Below, one piece after another: positions 63,954-64,000 of a DNA stretch of 64,000 nt. Source of the DNA: CAYVFC01 sp964450715 (GTDB lineage: Bacteria > Myxococcota_A > Polyangia > Polyangiales > JAFGIB01). The stretch covers positions 3,141 to 67,140 of the forward strand of contig CAYVFC010000027.1 in assembly GCA_964450715.1 (NCBI GenBank), in the 5' to 3' direction. Numbering within the stretch: position 1 is the stretch's first letter; every line of letters starts with the position of its first letter. A program made the translations under genes and the position numbers. The notes beneath the pieces were generated by a model. That model was not told the origin of the DNA and ran no database searches. It was given only the letters and a program-made list of their open reading frames with translations.

Positions 63954-64000
63954 TCGATCAGATTTCGGAGCGCGACGGCCCCGGATGCAAGGCGCGACGA
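63954..64000. repeat. Dispersed repeat family B, partial copy at the window edge
   Basis: ATTTCGGAGCGCGACGGCC, then CCGGATGCAAGGCGCGACGA, matches the reverse complement of the right end of 48812-48957 almost base for base and runs off the window. The preceding GGGTCCGTGATAAA also occurs near 29552, upstream of the radical SAM gene. Confidence 0.8.

Overview
The window is high-GC DNA from a draft or metagenome assembly (100 Ns at 13479-13578). It looks like Myxococcota or a related deltaproteobacterial lineage. The signs are a serine/threonine kinase with TPRs, an FHA protein, a FrzS-like pseudo-receiver, MJ0042-type zinc ribbons, a TIGR02147 regulator, a secreted serpin, many lipoproteins with Gly/Ala/Ser-rich linkers and Cys-rich modules, and a QmoC-like subunit beside a siroheme synthase. 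This is a lineage inference; no rRNA or tRNA is present to confirm it.

Region by region. 1-438 holds a coding fragment reading off the left edge and a palindromic repeat. 439-5065 is a two-armed locus: leftward a pentapeptide-repeat protein and an FHA protein; rightward, behind a clear promoter, a lipoprotein, a pseudo-receiver fused to a CAP12/Pycsar-type TIR-like domain, a 69-residue protein and a second pentapeptide-repeat protein. This is the best candidate for an undescribed signalling or defence system. 5236-6725 is rplU-rpmA coupled to an L-domain repeat lipoprotein. 6937-14554 holds a membrane Ser/Thr kinase with TPRs and a very large zinc-ribbon/repeat/TPR protein broken by the assembly gap. 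14738-15753 is zapA and 5-formyl-THF cyclo-ligase. 15960-19326 is a coupled trio: glycosyltransferase, methyltransferase and an alpha-toroid prenyltransferase/cyclase-like protein. 19464-28832 carries an esterase lipoprotein, a small methyltransferase, a multi-pass membrane protein, an OmpA-family protein, and a serpin translationally coupled to a TIGR02147 regulator.

29586-45779 is mostly housekeeping and envelope: a PflA-like radical SAM protein, prolyl oligopeptidase, glucokinase, RuvX, MltG, a TIGR03960/DUF2344 radical SAM protein with an unknown partner, outer-membrane proteins, GAPDH and an RND/MMPL exporter. 45780-50817 has an IS110-like remnant, an MgtC/DUF4010 membrane protein, an OmpA lipoprotein, an AraC regulator and a HAD phosphatase. 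50843-58424 is a block of secreted lipoproteins: a metallophosphoesterase, a protein whose start lies inside a repeat, and a four-gene Cys-rich/VWA operon. 58741-60251 is an ECF sigma/anti-sigma pair. 60298-63824 is a sulfur-metabolism corner with a QmoC-like subunit, a small zinc-finger protein and a fused siroheme synthase.

Non-coding DNA is dominated by several families of dispersed palindromic repeats. At six gene ends the stop codon lies in, or directly abuts, such a repeat or hairpin. In one case the repeat also supplies the best ribosome-binding site and start codon.
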